This document shows positions 1-12,714 of a DNA stretch of 64,000 nt, piece after piece. Both the position numbers and the translations under genes were made by a program. The notes below the pieces were generated by a model that was given only the letters and a program-made list of their open reading frames with translations, ran no database searches and had not been told where the DNA came from. Every line of letters starts with the position of its first letter. Position 1 is the first letter of the stretch. The DNA is from Symsagittifera roscoffensis (Eukaryota; Xenacoelomorpha; Acoela; Convolutidae). The stretch covers positions 15,239,789-15,303,788 of the forward strand of contig NC_087062.1 of NCBI RefSeq assembly GCF_963678635.1. Direction: 5' to 3'.

Positions 1-3000
1 AAATGGTGCGGTCTGAGTTCAGTTTGGGTTTATCGTCAATGAAGTCCACAATGGTTGATGTTTTCTAAAAGCAAAAAAGCTCTTGTGAGTTTGACATCTC
101 GCTTACATATTAGCCTACTGTTTTATTAAAATAGGTTTTATAAAGATGTATTGGATCGGGTTTTTTTGTTTTTAGTTTTTTTTTGAAAACTTTTGGAAAA
201 AATTTTCCTCTTTTTTCAAAACACTTAGTTTTTCGCAAAAAAACTCTACCGATTTTCAAAACAGTGGTACCAATGGAAACAGCGGCCATTGCTCATTGTG
301 ATCAAAAAAATTTTAAGGTCTCTTTTTACTATGCCTTACTATCTACAGCCTTCCAAAAACTATGTAGGGGAATATTTTCAGCAAATTTTTGGAGTTTTTT
401 CTTTTTCTCAAAAACTACCCTCCCAAATCGGAGGGTTGTTGAACGCTCCCCTGCATAAACAACTAAACTCAGATTTATTCATACAAAAAGTTATCGCTCT
501 CGGAAAAGTCAAAGTTTCGATCTTTTGACAGGTTCTTGAAACTTTTTGACTTTTCTCAAATACTACCCTCCCAAATCTGAGTTTTTGATTTCAGTCAAAA
601 GCGCAGGGCATGGAAAGCTCCCGCGCATGAGAGGCTACGTCCATTGTGTTTCACATGATTTTTATATTGTTTTTTAAAAAAATTTTCAAGTCTCAAACAA
701 TACGTTCTATAGAAGAAATTTTGTGGTCAGAAAAAAGTTTGAGAAACGTTTTTCTCTATAAGCTGCTACGTCCATAATTTTTCTACAAGAAAACTTATGG
801 CCTTCAGAAAAATCAATGTTTTGATTTACTGTCCATTTTTTGATTTTTATAATATATTTTATAATATAATATAATATACCCAGCCGAGTTTGATATCAAG
901 GGTTTAATCGAGGCAAAAGGTTGTGGGAAGCCTCCTGCAAAAGCGGCTACGCCTCAAAGTTTGTGGGAAACGTTTCAAATTGTCAAAACAAATTTGCTTT
1001 TACTTATTAGAGAAACAACTAAGGTTTTGATTGAAATCCAATTTTCAATTTCTTAAAATTAACCATTTAATCCCGAATCAGTACAACAAACTGAAAAAAA
1101 AAACATCAAACAGGTACCTCCAGATTCAGCTTTTTTCTAGCTTTTTTGCCCATAGTTTTTTCTTTGGGTAATTTTGATACCCTTATTCGATTTTCAAAAT
1201 AAGCTTAAAGGTTTTTTCGTTCGATATTGGAACTCCGGTGAACAAAAGTAAGAAATAGTAAGCTTCCTAGGAACTGCTCTTTGGAGATCGCTCAGTATCA
1301 GTTTTACCTTTATTATACCCAGTTAGAAGGGAGCCTACTTCGATTTGAATTGACCCGATGTCGAATTACTTACTGGTCTCGCAGATAGAAGAACTCTCTT
1401 TGTCTCCATAGTTAAGGAGATAGCTTTACAAACGAAAAAAGAAGCTTTTAACAAAATTTATTTGGCTTACAAAGATGAACAAAAAATAAAGTAGAAAAAT
1501 CAATATGAGCATAGTATCAAATGGATTTTTGATGATATAAAACTGCTCCACTTAATCATATCGAAATTTTTTTCCTTTGAATGTTCAGAATACCATCAAA
1601 GCAGTTTCTTGAATAATTTAGCTCAAGATAAATTATTCCTTGATACTTTCCTTCATTTGATAACAGCGGAATTAAGATTTAAAAGATATTGAAAAACTGA
1701 TATTTAAAAATAGGTCAAAGTATGAGGTTGAAACACTTGCCTACACAGATGTTGATTAAAACTTTATGCACTTTTATAAGCATAATCTGGCATTCTATTT
1801 TTGTCTGAAGTTGTCAAATAAGGTAAAGATAGTTCATGAGATTGAATAATTGATAAAACACCAAAGAAAATTCAAAATCGAGAAGCAAAATTTTGAAAAA
1901 GGAATTTACTTATAATGGCAAATCTGATTTATTCAAGATGCTTTTTTTTCTGTTTTTGCCCAAGCTCTATTATCGCGTTCGGTTTTGAAAAGAAATTGTC
2001 AATTGGGAAAGTTGAATATTGATTTGTGGCAAAAAATAAAAAAAATGCGCATAATAAATCTCCAGTAAAATTTTTTTTAAAATATTTTATATATAACAAC
2101 AAACCGAGCTGCCGTCCGAGTAACAGAAATAGTTTCAATTGCAGTATCACTGGATTGCATTATTTATTTATTTTTTTTCCATAAATCATTCGCGTAATTT
2201 TTGAATTGTCAGAAAAAGTTGAACTCGGCTCCCAGAATTAGAAAACTCTACTCAATTAAGCCAGCCCAAAACATGATCCAAATCAGATATCAACTCCGTG
2301 TTAAATGTCTTCTTCATCCTCTCCCCTGTGTAAGAAAATTTTCTTTTGAAATATTTTTTTGAAATCTACTGAAAATTAATTTTAAATACACTGCTGACGA
2401 CTACATACAAACGAGGTTAAACAAAGCGGTTTCAAACAAAACGGTTAAATCTGAAATAGTTTATTTCTTTTTCTTAATCGGCTATTCTATTTTTGCGGAA
2501 ATGAAGTGATTCAATCTTTAAAAGCAGGTACAAGTCTGAAGCTTCATTTAATATAGCTCGCTCCCAAATCTGATAAACTCTAGGATAAAAGTCATGAAAA
2601 AATTTTACCTAATTAATTTAAAACCTTAAATTATCAAGCAGTTCAGTAATTTAGAGCCGTAGAAGATATTCAACTTTAACAATATGAGAAAAAGAAACGT
2701 TCCAGACTACAATCTGTTTTCTTTTAAAAAAAAACTTCTTTATCTGAAAGTTTTCTTTCCGAAATTAATTTCTGAAAGAATCTAACTACAATCATTGTGA
2801 ATTAAGCCGTCTTTCACCATTCAAGACGTTAGGTGGCATCTTGATACCTCAATTTAAGCTACTGCATAAGTTCTACAGGCCAGATCAGGATGTGGTCACG
2901 AATGTGCCCACTGTCTCTCAACTTTTCTTGTACTTTTAACAAAGTTATAAACATATGTTTTTTCTACACCTGATATCAAATGAAACAAATTTTTGAAAAA

Positions 3001-6000
3001 GGATTAATTTGAGTCTATACCTGCGTCGATTTTGCTTTATTACAATTGATTGAAAACAAATAATTTATCAAAAAACGGCCTGTGAAAAATATCTTAAGAG
3101 ATGAGCTGAAGTGGTTGATATCGTGAATTTGTTACAAAGATTGCAGCTAAAAAACTGCTATGTCGATACAGCCAAAACCTGTTGACGCATAAATTTAAAT
3201 TCTTTTGCTTTTTTCAAAGTCGATTCTGTAGTTGGTAGCGCAACTTCGGGTCATGGAGGCGTGTCACAATGTCCAAGTACCCAGTTTGTCGTAAAATCGT
3301 TCTCAGTTTGTCAAAAAAAATTTTGCAGTCTGTCGAAAAAAAAAATAGTTTTTTTTCCCCGGTTTACCAGAAGAAAAATCTTTTCAATTTGCTGAAATCA
3401 ATTTGTCCCCGTTTTGCAGAAAAAAATCTATTTTTCTGAAATTTTAGATAGTTTTGCTCTGTTAAAGTTTAACTCCAGTAACTTCATTATCCAGTGCAAT
3501 TACCGAGGGCTTCTCGGATCCATTGTTAGTTAAATGTTTCAAAAAATGCGGCTTCTCAAAAGAGACATAGGGGATTTTCTCACGTTTATATTGATTTAAT
3601 AAAATGGTTTGTGGTTTTTTTCATGTTCTGTGTAATGGTTTTTGTGATGGTTTTTGATAGTTTGTGTGCTTAAAAGCCAGTGAGAATTGGTACACAATTC
3701 TCGATTTGTATTCAAAAATCAAATTGGTTATAAGAGACAAATTTGTACGATGAAACCAAAATTTCTCACCTGTTGAATATGGGGTTCATTTTGCAGAATT
3801 GTTCTCTGTCTGACAATCATAGTGTTCTGTTTCAATCCCACCAGGCATCTATTTTGCGCTCAAAAAAGTTGAATACAGTCGCAAGGTTGATTAATAATGC
3901 AAACATAGCCATCTGTTTCTACAGTAATAAAAATGGCTCCAAGTCCTGCCCGCACTTTGATGTTTCCACAACTTGATGAGATGCGGTTAAACTTTTTCCT
4001 TCAAAATCTGTTCGTTCAGAAATTTGTTCAAATTCTTGCTTTGTAGTTTAAATTGCTTCTGGAATCCGTATGGCGAAATTGAAGTTTTTTCCATTTCCGC
4101 ACGTTTTTTAAATTATTTAATCATGCTTTATTAATATGCAGCGCAGGTTTGTGTGTTTTGTTTAACTGAAATAAAACTATTATTATTTTTTTGAAATTGA
4201 AAGAATGGAGAGCTACCACAATGGTAATGGGGGGAGTAAGTATGGTAAATATGAAGCGTGATCGAATTATTATACGAAATAATTTGAACGGCAGATGCAT
4301 TTAGGTATTTAAGAAACACCAGGTGAAAAATACCCACTCAGCCATGAACAAAGTCACTTTTGTTCACCGCCAGGCCCAGACTTCCTACCGACTCAAAACG
4401 CATAATTACCAACAAACCTAACACAAATAGATTAATTCTCAAAAACTCAAAAAAATTACAATAACAAGGTCATAATCAAAATATGAACATTTTTCAAAAT
4501 CGTCATGTTCGTAAGTTCTTATTGTAAGCACAGGTAATTTGTTTTATAGAATTTGCTCTTAAAATGCGATTTCTGATAATTGAAAGGTTACTCATTTGTT
4601 TTTTGCTTGCCTGGTCGATCGCTTTTGAACATAAGAGGCAAAAAAGAGAGATTAAGGAGCTTAAAGCAGTCGCGTGGTAAGCTCAAAGCAATTGTCCATC
4701 TTATCAAAAAAAACTCGCTCAATCATTCTTAATGACTACAAATTAACCACGCTCTGGCTTCATTTTGGCCTAAATCTCATTTTGACAAAGCATTAAGCAT
4801 GCTTTAAATATTTTTGTAAGTCCGATAACACAGTGTTTTTCTGCGCAAAATGAATTATGGATTTTCCAATCGCAGGTGGAGAACTAAACAATTTTGTATC
4901 AAAAAGGCGTGGCTAAATTTATCTATCGTTTAAATTTGCAAAATAAAACAAAATTTGTTTATACGTAATCATTTTCCTGCAAAATATATCTAAAAACGAC
5001 ATCCCAAAACGCAAAAAACGGACAATCACAATCAAAAACGACCGAATTTGGTCTGGCGTGGTTAAAGCTTAGTGAAAACATTCCAGAAAAGCCTATACTG
5101 ATTCATCAATAGGTTTTTTTCAAAAACTTTACTTTTTCTTATAGTAGCTAGTAGCTTGCATTTGGTCTCTTAACTGACAATTAATTTTATGGATTTTTCT
5201 GACTCAAAGGGATGCCCGTATGACTTTGGCATCAGGGATCTCTACTTCAATGTATTTGTGAAACGTCTAGCAAATTTGAATTTGGTATTTTAACACTTTT
5301 GATAAGCTATGTTTCTTATCAAAGTTTCGGAGAAATTAATTTTTTTTGTAAAAATGGCTTCAGTCCAACCATAAAACCATTATTGTTTCCTGTGAAAAGT
5401 CTCCTAAAATAATACTTGACAAAAACCACAAATGGATTCATTAAAAACTTTTTAAAAGTAATCAAAAGAGTTGACGCACACACGTGATCTGGCCACGAGC
5501 AAAATTGAATGCTTTTTATTTGTCAGAAAAACCCATCAAAATTAGGTGCAGCCGGAGAAAATTTACCCAAAGAAGGCAAGGATCCTTAAGTTTTAGCATA
5601 GAAAATCAAAAAATTGTAGAAAAATATAATCAGCATACAAAGGGAAAACTGTTGGTGACTGAAACAAACTAAAAAATTAAGTGAGTTTAACTTCAATCAA
5701 AGGAAATCATTCTTCAACTTAAAGCTTGTTTGCTTAATTTTTTTGTAATTACAGATAGTTTTTGACAAAAATCAATCTCATTTGACAAAAACTGGATTGA
5801 GAACTTTTTAATAGCACAGAAGCCCAAAATATATATAGTTTTTTGGTGTTACAGAATAGCATAGGAGGGTAAATTAATTCGCCCAAACCATTAAGTTGCA
5901 TATTAAATTTTTTTTACAAATAATCATTTATCACAGCCGCTTAAAAAAGTGAAGCAATTAAATCAGCCACTCTGTTTTCTGCCTACACTTTAATTTTAAT

Positions 6001-7470
6001 ATTGGCTCAATTTAATACTGGTGCTAGGCATCATGCCCTAATACGATTGATCTTTCAGTGACCTTGAGGCAGTTTAACCCATTGGGTGCACACCGAATGC
6101 ATAGCCTCGAACGAGTGGATCAAAGCTAGAGTTATAATTACAAATTTGGAACAAAATTCTGGAATATTTATGCTTGTGGTATTTTTCAGATCAATTTCAG
6201 CAATCGAAGGAAAAAAACGCTTCAGCAACAGCTGTTCATACATTTTTGGGGACATTATCTGGCGTCGAGTTCACTTTGAAAAACATTTCCGATGCAACCA
6301 TTTTTAAAACATTTTTGGGGTTTGATTGAAAACAAATCAGTCCCAAGCAGTGCTGAACTCGAATTTTCAGACCTCAAAACTTCGAAAAAATTAACAAAAA
6401 ACATTTACAGAAAAACATTGCCGCTGAAATATGATTTATGTTTGAGCCCAAAGAGTCAGTATTTAAAATGGGGTATAAAAATTGTTTGTTGAAAAGATGT
6501 TTTCTTCATAACCAAAGTTGGTCTGAGTAACAACAATCAACTCAAGACGGAAAAACAAGACCGCTCGAAATGTAAGTGCTCGTGTAGTAAAATGAAAACA
6601 TGAACGTTCCGAATGCTTTTTGTTTGCAACGAAATATATAATTTTTTTCTTGCGATATCATTTCTTGAGATACTAATCTGATTTTTTTAAAAATCACCTC
6701 CCCTTACAGGCTAAATAAAGTACATAACGATATATTCAGCAAATATTAACGTGTTAATAAGAGCAAATCGCTTGCCTCATTTAAATTTGGATCATTTCTT
6801 GAGTCGGAAGAGATCGCTGCTTGCGCGTTAACGGAAGGAAACATTTCGAGTGTTAATTGTCCCAAATTGGCTGTATTTAAACTCGCAATTAAAAAATACT
6901 TCAATTGAATTTTTTGCCTTTGCCAAAAGCGAGTATCAATTTTTTCCTTAAAGTAATTTGTTCACAAGTTTTTGCATGTGAAAACTTTACACGTGTTTCA
7001 AGCTGCTTCATTATAAATTTAATTTCATCCCGTATTTAATAGAGGAAAAACATACGTGCTTGAGACGATTCAGGCTTGCGAAAACCCTGGGACTCAATTT
7101 TTGGTGTACGCAACTTGTCCAACATTGAATTCACTGCATTTTCGGTAACTAACAGACGTATTTTGAGCATGTCGGATTTTCAAATGCCCGTTCTTTTCAA
7201 TGTTTTTTTTTCACGTCTATTTTACCTTTGTTAAATCTGAGTTGAATTAAATTTGTTTGTTAGTTTTTTTCTTCGTCTATAAATTTTGCGGTTTATACCT
7301 AGTCAACTTAGGGGCCTCGGGTTGCGTCATTTAGTAGACACGTTTTTTGCTCATGTGAAGTTTTTTAGGGAATATTTAATTGTTTTTGAAGTAATTGAAG
7401 CACTTTAAGAAAAACAGTTTTTTAACAATCTTATTTTTTTCCTAAATTTATTTTTTTATTTCCTTTATTT
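1..7470. other. Gene-poor AT-rich region, no supported gene
   Basis: No reading frame here shows a recognisable domain, codon bias or exon-like splice context. The longest open frames are under 100 codons and low in complexity. The stretch is rich in T/A homopolymers. Around 6,800-6,900 there is a diverged relative of the sequence at 52,290-52,380 (shared 'gcgttaa', then 'gtgttaattgtc.caaattggc' versus 'gcgttaattgtcacaaattggcc'), so at least part is interspersed repeat. I see nothing else supportable. Confidence 0.6.
400..965. repeat. Degenerate tandem repeat
   Basis: Short blocks recur: 'ctaccctcccaaatc' at about 415 and 562, followed in each case by a 'gctccc.gcat' block (about 445 and 617). 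A third diverged block near 925-955 has 'agcctcctgcaaaagcggctacg' aligned with 'gagaggctacg' near 630. Copies are poorly conserved, with a spacing of about 150-330 bp. No function is suggested. Confidence 0.45.
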
Positions 7471-7473
7471 TTG

Positions 7474-8690
7474 GTCATGTGAGTTTTTTAGGGGTATTCA
7501 CTTGTTTTTGAAATTTTTGAAGTTTTTTTGCAAAAAAAAAAAAACATTTTTTTAGATTTTCTAAATAAATTTTTATATATTTTTGATTTTTTAAATTTAT
7601 TTTTACCCGCGAGTTGAAAATTCGTTTGATTCGTTGTTGGTCATCGTAATTCCCTGTACAACACCACTTTAAACACTTATCATTTGATTTTGGCAGTCTA
7701 AGGCTAATTTGGTTCTATTGAGACAAGTTTAGACAAAGATGTTAAAATTTTGGTAGATCTAGTTTTTTTTGAGGTTTTCAATTGATTTTTCGACTTTAAG
7801 ACTTTCGTTTCAATTTCTGTCTAATAGCCTGTCGTGCTATGTTTTTGTTGGTTGTATTGCAAGTTTTGCTAAATTTTGCTTAGCCTCTGTGTTAAATTTG
7901 AGCTCACGGCCTCAATATTTTTGTTTGAAACGTAGGAAACTTGTTCAACAATGACTAGTTAAAAATTCGATCTGTTGACTAGGCAAAACAATCTCCACGT
8001 GCACAAATAAATCGTTACTTTCTTTGAAATTTGGAACAAAGAGGCAATATTGGCCATCAGGGGCGGATTTAGGGGGGGACGCCTTCCCCTTCAGGGATTC
8101 TCGACCCCTTGCAGACCCCCTTTGCACTATTTTGATTCATTCATTTTTGGTGACAGGCCCTAAAATTTTTCTAAAGGCGCCCTAGGCGCCAATATATACT
8201 AATTTTGAGGGGGGGGGGGGGGGGGGGGGAGCGCGCTCCGAAAAAAAAACGCAATATTTTGTCAAAATTTTCCAAAAAAATGCCTAAAAACGCCTTTTCG
8301 GCCTGTTTTTTTTTCAAAATTTTGCCAGCGGCGCAGAAATTTTGGAAAAAACAGGCTCTTTGTAGTGTTTTGCGAAAGCTCGGAAAATCAATTTGGTCGA
8401 CCTAAAAAAAAGTCGACATAATTTTCCATTTTTTTTGAAAATCCGCGCCCATCCCCCCTCGAGATAATATCCTAGATCCGCCCCTGTTCGCAATCGTAAT
8501 TCCCTGTACAACACCACTTCAAACACTTGAGGCTAATTTAGAAATTTAAATTGTTCTCTGCCAAAAATTGTTCAACAGCCGTTAAAAGACAGTCGAACCA
8601 TTCAAAAGTTTGCCCTGATATACGAGGGCAATCTTTTTTTCAAACGCTCCATTTGATCATTCGATAGAATTTTGTAAGAGAGGTGTTAAT
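7474..8690 (+). repeat. Large direct duplication, copy 1
   Basis: Copy 1 of a ~1.3 kb direct duplication (copy 2 at 8,785-10,054). Shared blocks in the same order include the T-rich lead-in, 'cgtttgattcgttg', 'gtctaaggctaatttggttc', 'tagcctgtcgtgctatg', 'tgactagttaaaaattcga', the embedded hAT-like element, then 'cgtaattccctgtacaacac' and 'agacagtcgaaccattcaa', ending with 'gaggtgtta'. The offset between copies is 1,329 bp at the left and 1,366 bp at the right. Copies differ by many substitutions and indels, so the duplication is old and not an assembly echo. Related single copies occur near 52,170-52,560, so the underlying unit is an interspersed repeat. Confidence 0.8.
8058..8486. mobile_element. 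hAT-like non-autonomous element (MITE), copy 1
   Basis: Terminal inverted repeats: left end CAGGGGCGGATTTAGG, right end reads CAGGGGCGGATCTAGG on the opposite strand (15 of 16 identical). CAGGGGCGGAT-type ends are typical of hAT elements. The flanking 8-mers TTGGCCAT and TTCGCAAT match at 6 of 8, consistent with a decayed 8-bp hAT target duplication. The interior has a 20-base G tract near 8,210-8,229 and no transposase frame. Length 429 bp. Confidence 0.75.
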
Positions 8691-8784
8691 AATTTAATAA
8701 TGTTATTACTGCTCCATAAACCTTAAAAGGCAGTCGGAACACTCAGGTCTTCGCCCTGATACGAGCAGTCTTGTTTTCTTTCTT

Positions 8785-10054
8785 TTTGCTTGTGTGAGTC
8801 TTTTAAGGGGGTATTCAGTTGTTTTCGAAGTTTTTGAAGTATTTTGCAAAAAAAATCAGTTTTTGGGATCAATTTTAATTTTCACTAAATTAAATTTTAC
8901 ATATTTTCTTATTTTTTTATTTTTATTTTTACCCGCAAGTTCAAAATTCATTTGATTCGTTGCTGGCCATCTTAACTCCCTTTAAAACGCCACTTTAAAC
9001 ACTTATCATTTGATTTTGGCAGTCTAAGGCTAATTTGGTTCTATTGAGACAAGGTGAGATAAAGATATTAAAACTTTGGTAGATCTAGCTTTTTTTGAGA
9101 TTTTCAATTGGTTTTTCGACTTAGCGGCTTTCGTTTCAATTTCTGTCTGATAGCCTGTCGTGCTATGTTTTTGTTGGTTGTATTGCAAGTATAGCTAACT
9201 TTTGCTTAGCCTCCATGTTAATTTTGAGCTCAGGGCCACAATACTTTTGTTTGATAATTGAAAAACTTGTTAAACAATGACTAGTTAAAAATTCGAACCG
9301 TTGCCTAAGCAAAACAATCTCCAAGAGCACAAATAATTTGTTAGTCTTTGAAATTTGAAACAACGAGGCAATATTGGCCATCAGGGTCGGATTTAGGGGG
9401 GGGGGGGGGCGGACGCCTTCCCTCTCAGTGATTATCAACCCCCTGCCGACCGAAAGGTTCCCCCCTTTGTACTAATTTGATTTATCCATTTTTGGTGACG
9501 GGTCCTAAAATCTTTTTAAAGGCGCCTCAGGCGCCAATATATACTAATTTTCACTGAGGAGGTGATCGAGCGCCGAAAAAATGCAAGATTCTGTCAAAAT
9601 TTTCCAAAAAGTGCCTAAAAACGCCTTTTTTCAGCCTGTTTTTTCAAAATTTTGCCTGCGGCGCAGAAATTTTGGAAAAAACAGGCTCTTTGTAGTGTTT
9701 TGCCAAAGCTCAGAAAATCAATTTGGTCGACCTAAAAAAAAGGTCGACACAATTTTCCAATTTTTTTTTTAAATCCGCCCCCTCAACCCCCCCCCCCCCT
9801 CTCGAGATAATACCCTAGATCCGCCCCAGATAGCCATCGTAATTCCCTGTACAACACCACTTTAAACACTTATCATTTGATTTTGGCAGTCTACGGCTAA
9901 TTTAGTAATTCAAACTAATCTCTGCCAAAAATTATTCGACAGCATTTAAAAGACAGTCGAACCATTCAAGAATTTGCCAAGAATATACGAGGGCAATCCT
10001 ACTTTTCAAAAGCTCAATTTGATCATTCAATTGAATTTTGTAAGTGAGGTGTTA
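8785..10054 (+). repeat. Large direct duplication, copy 2
   Basis: Second copy of the unit at 7,474-8,690, in the same order and orientation, also carrying a hAT-like insertion at the equivalent site. Because the insertion has the same flanking 8-mer (TTGGCCAT) in both copies, the insertion most likely predates the duplication. Confidence 0.8.
9382..9829. mobile_element. hAT-like non-autonomous element (MITE), copy 2
   Basis: Same family as 8,058-8,486: left end CAGGGTCGGATTTAGG, right end CCTAGATCCGCCCCAG. Flanking 8-mers are TTGGCCAT and ATAGCCAT (6 of 8). It has internal poly-G and poly-C tracts and no coding capacity. It lies at the equivalent position in the second copy of the surrounding duplication. 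Confidence 0.75.
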
Positions 10055-11657
10055 TTTTTGCTGGATGATTCATTTAAGCAGCACATGTATTTGATTTTAT
10101 CGAATCAAAACCGTTCAAGGAAAATCTAACGAGCTTGGTTCTTTTCTAAAAACTTACGTGACAAAAAAGACTCGAAAAAATCTAAAAAGGAAAAAAGATG
10201 ATTAGATCAATTACAGTTTTTCAGATATATTTTGACTTCATTTAAAATTTATCAGATATATTTTTTGCTCGTTTCGTGACTATAAACATATATTTAACAA
10301 ACGTTTTTATCATTTCAGCATAATACACAGTCGAAAACGAAAAAAAAGATAGAGTATCTTAATATAATTTCTTCAACAATTCTGCAAAACTTCAATTTAC
10401 GATCTCCACCTGGAGTAAAGCCAAACAATCTGCTCTTTTTGGATCACAAAGCCTTCAACCATAATATTTTAAGCATGATTACGTTTAATGGTTTTGTGTT
10501 GGTACAATAGAGCAATCATAAAACCGCCAGGTCATTCTAAAATTTTAGAATAAGGTCGTTTCAGTTCTTTTAATATTTAATAGTAAATGCTAAATTAATG
10601 GCGAAATCTTTTTACGGTCAACGAATCTGAATGAAGTTCATTAACCGAAAAATGATCATTTTGACGATGGATACTTCTTTAGCACCAATAACCATGCATA
10701 AAAACTTTTCCGAATAACTAATTTAACTAAAGTGTTATAGTTTTTGAACGTTCAAATCCTTCCAGGTCACCAATAATGCCAACAATTTGGCATTAACTAT
10801 TATTCATTCTAAGATTAACTTCTGAACTTTTTCTCAATTCTTCAACTTGATACTGCAATCTATGTTGTCTTTCACAATTTTTGCTCCTGTCAAGGAATAA
10901 TCCCGAATTACATTTGCCGGAACGGAAGTCATTAAGCAATTTTTCAATCAGAATTAGCATGCAATCTTTGAGTTTTTTAAGGAGACCCAAACTCCTTAAC
11001 AAAATAGTGAAAGACCAAAATTGTCAGGATTTTAAAATACTTTTAGATTTTACGCAAGAAGCATAGCTTAATGAGAGTGCTTAAAGTTTGTCTTGAAGAA
11101 AGTTTTACTGTGGAAAGAGGAAGCCTAATTCTACTCGACAAAAATAATGAGTGTCTCATACAAATGAGTTGAAAATGCAATTTTTCATGCGAGTGAGAGT
11201 TCCTCTTAAAAAACTTTCCTCTTCGCCCCAAAAATGGCAATAAAAATTAACAAAAACCTCAATCAAACTATTTGGGCTGTAGGTCATTGAACTTGTACAA
11301 AAACGTATTGGGTTGTTTCGGTTGTACCCCCTAAATGATGAAAAAAATGAAATCAAAGTTTTTATTATATAATTGGGGTATTGTTACTCGGAAATGCTCT
11401 AGAATATTATAGGACTTGTAAAAACGAACCATTTTCACTTAATTGAGCCTCAAACTGAATTTTTTCTCCAATTTTTGCCATTTTTTGAGCATAAGCTTCA
11501 TTAAAAGATGCTATATGCGTTTTAATTGTCTTTAAGTTCGCTTTTTTGCCAGTTTCTAGCTTGCTTTAACGCTCGGGATAACACCCACTACTGCATTTTA
11601 AAGGAAAATCATTGAGACTTGGTAAGAAAAAACTTCATTTTCATTCTTTATCATTGA
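10055..11657. other. Intergenic, nothing recognised
   Basis: AT-rich sequence up to the 5' LTR of element E1. Open frames of 60-70 codons occur on both strands between 10,790 and 11,360 but show no domain, no splice context and no compositional bias that would mark coding sequence. Confidence 0.5.
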
Positions 11658-11662
11658 GATGG

Positions 11663-12207
11663 GGTCATATGCCTAAACTCCCTAAACGACTGTGATTTAT
11701 TGTTTGACCAAACCAAATTACTTCAAGGCCCTATTTGGTATTTACGACCACCGACTATATTTTCGTGAGACAACAAGAAGATGTGAACGAGGGGACTAGC
11801 AAACATCCTTAAGAAAGAAACAAGAAGTGAACATTTGAACTCAAATAATAAATTGCGAAAAATGCTTGATGATGAAAAACAGAGTGGCCAATCTTTACTG
11901 ATAACTTTGTTCGATAAATTTGATGAGTGTATATAATAATATATAATCTTGGTTTATAAATTTTGTAAAATCACTCGAGAGATATCCGCAAGAGTGACCA
12001 GCTTGATTTGAAACTAAAGCCTCAGCCTAAACTTCTTTCTCTGTCCTTTGAGCTTTCAAGAGGAATACCGACCTGCGAACTGAACGACATCCGTTTATCT
12101 CTCGGCTATAGAACTTTCCTCGTCATTTGGAAAGCGACTGAATAACAAACTCAGCAATACTCAGAGCAACCTTCAGAGACCTCACATAAATAAATTGGGA
12201 CACGACA
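11663..12207 (+). repeat. E1 5' LTR
   Basis: Matches 25,310-25,847 throughout, with scattered substitutions and small indels. Preceded by GATGG. The first bases read GGTCATATGCC where the 3' copy has TGTCACATCCC, so the terminal TG is mutated here. Contains a TATA-rich block near 11,930-11,945. Ends ...GACACGACA directly before TGG of the primer-binding site. The visible divergence between the two LTRs indicates an old insertion. Confidence 0.85.
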
Positions 12208-12225
12208 TGGTGATAGAAAGGACAG
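12208..12225 (+). other. E1 primer-binding site candidate
   Basis: TGGTGATAGAAAGGACAG follows the LTR end immediately. A leading TGG pairs with the CCA 3' end of a tRNA. I could not assign a tRNA from memory. Confidence 0.5.
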
Positions 12226-12714
12226 GCAACTCAGAAACCAGAAGACAGTGAAAGAATGTCAAGAAGCAGACGGCCACGAATTTCAAAAACTGACAAAAAA
12301 CGAACTGACTGACTGATCCAGTTGAAGAAATCTTCCATCTCCTGAGCTCAAAACACTTGAAGGAAGTCAATTCAAGATGCGCATCTCCCACTAAACTCTC
12401 TTCACGCTCACAACAGTTGGTCTAGTTTAGTTAAAATGCTTTAACAAACCCTTATTGTGCAGTAAATTGATAAAGATAATTAAGCAACACCCGAAAAACA
12501 AAACATATAAAGACATTGATAGGATCAAAAAGAAAAAAAAATGGTGGAAAGAGAAAGCATGAAAATAGGCTAACAATGTCCACATCAACAACAACAACAA
12601 CAACGGGAACAACAATAACAACAACTACGGCAACTTCGTTAACATCATTAGGCACATCGACAGCACACAGCTCAACAGCAACAATACCTGATACTCTGTA
12701 ATACCAGTTATCAT
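12208..12714 (+). pseudogene. E1 leader and residual gag, mostly deleted
   Basis: Short basic frame from the ATG at 12,256 (begins MSRSRRPRISK) ending in TGA after 18 codons. Then from about 12,583 an ACA/ACG-rich microsatellite that reads as a Thr-rich stretch on the + strand. Expected Gag, zinc-knuckle, protease and RT sequence (several kb in intact relatives) is absent, so a large internal deletion ends near 12,715. Confidence 0.45.

Noticed and set aside
8205-8526. Glycine-rich and Lys-rich frames in the hAT-like elements
   Set aside because: Generated by homopolymer G and A tracts inside non-coding MITEs.
12516-12701. Thr-rich small protein
   Set aside because: It is the translation of an ACA/ACG microsatellite in the E1 leader; the opposite strand gives an equally open Val-rich frame.
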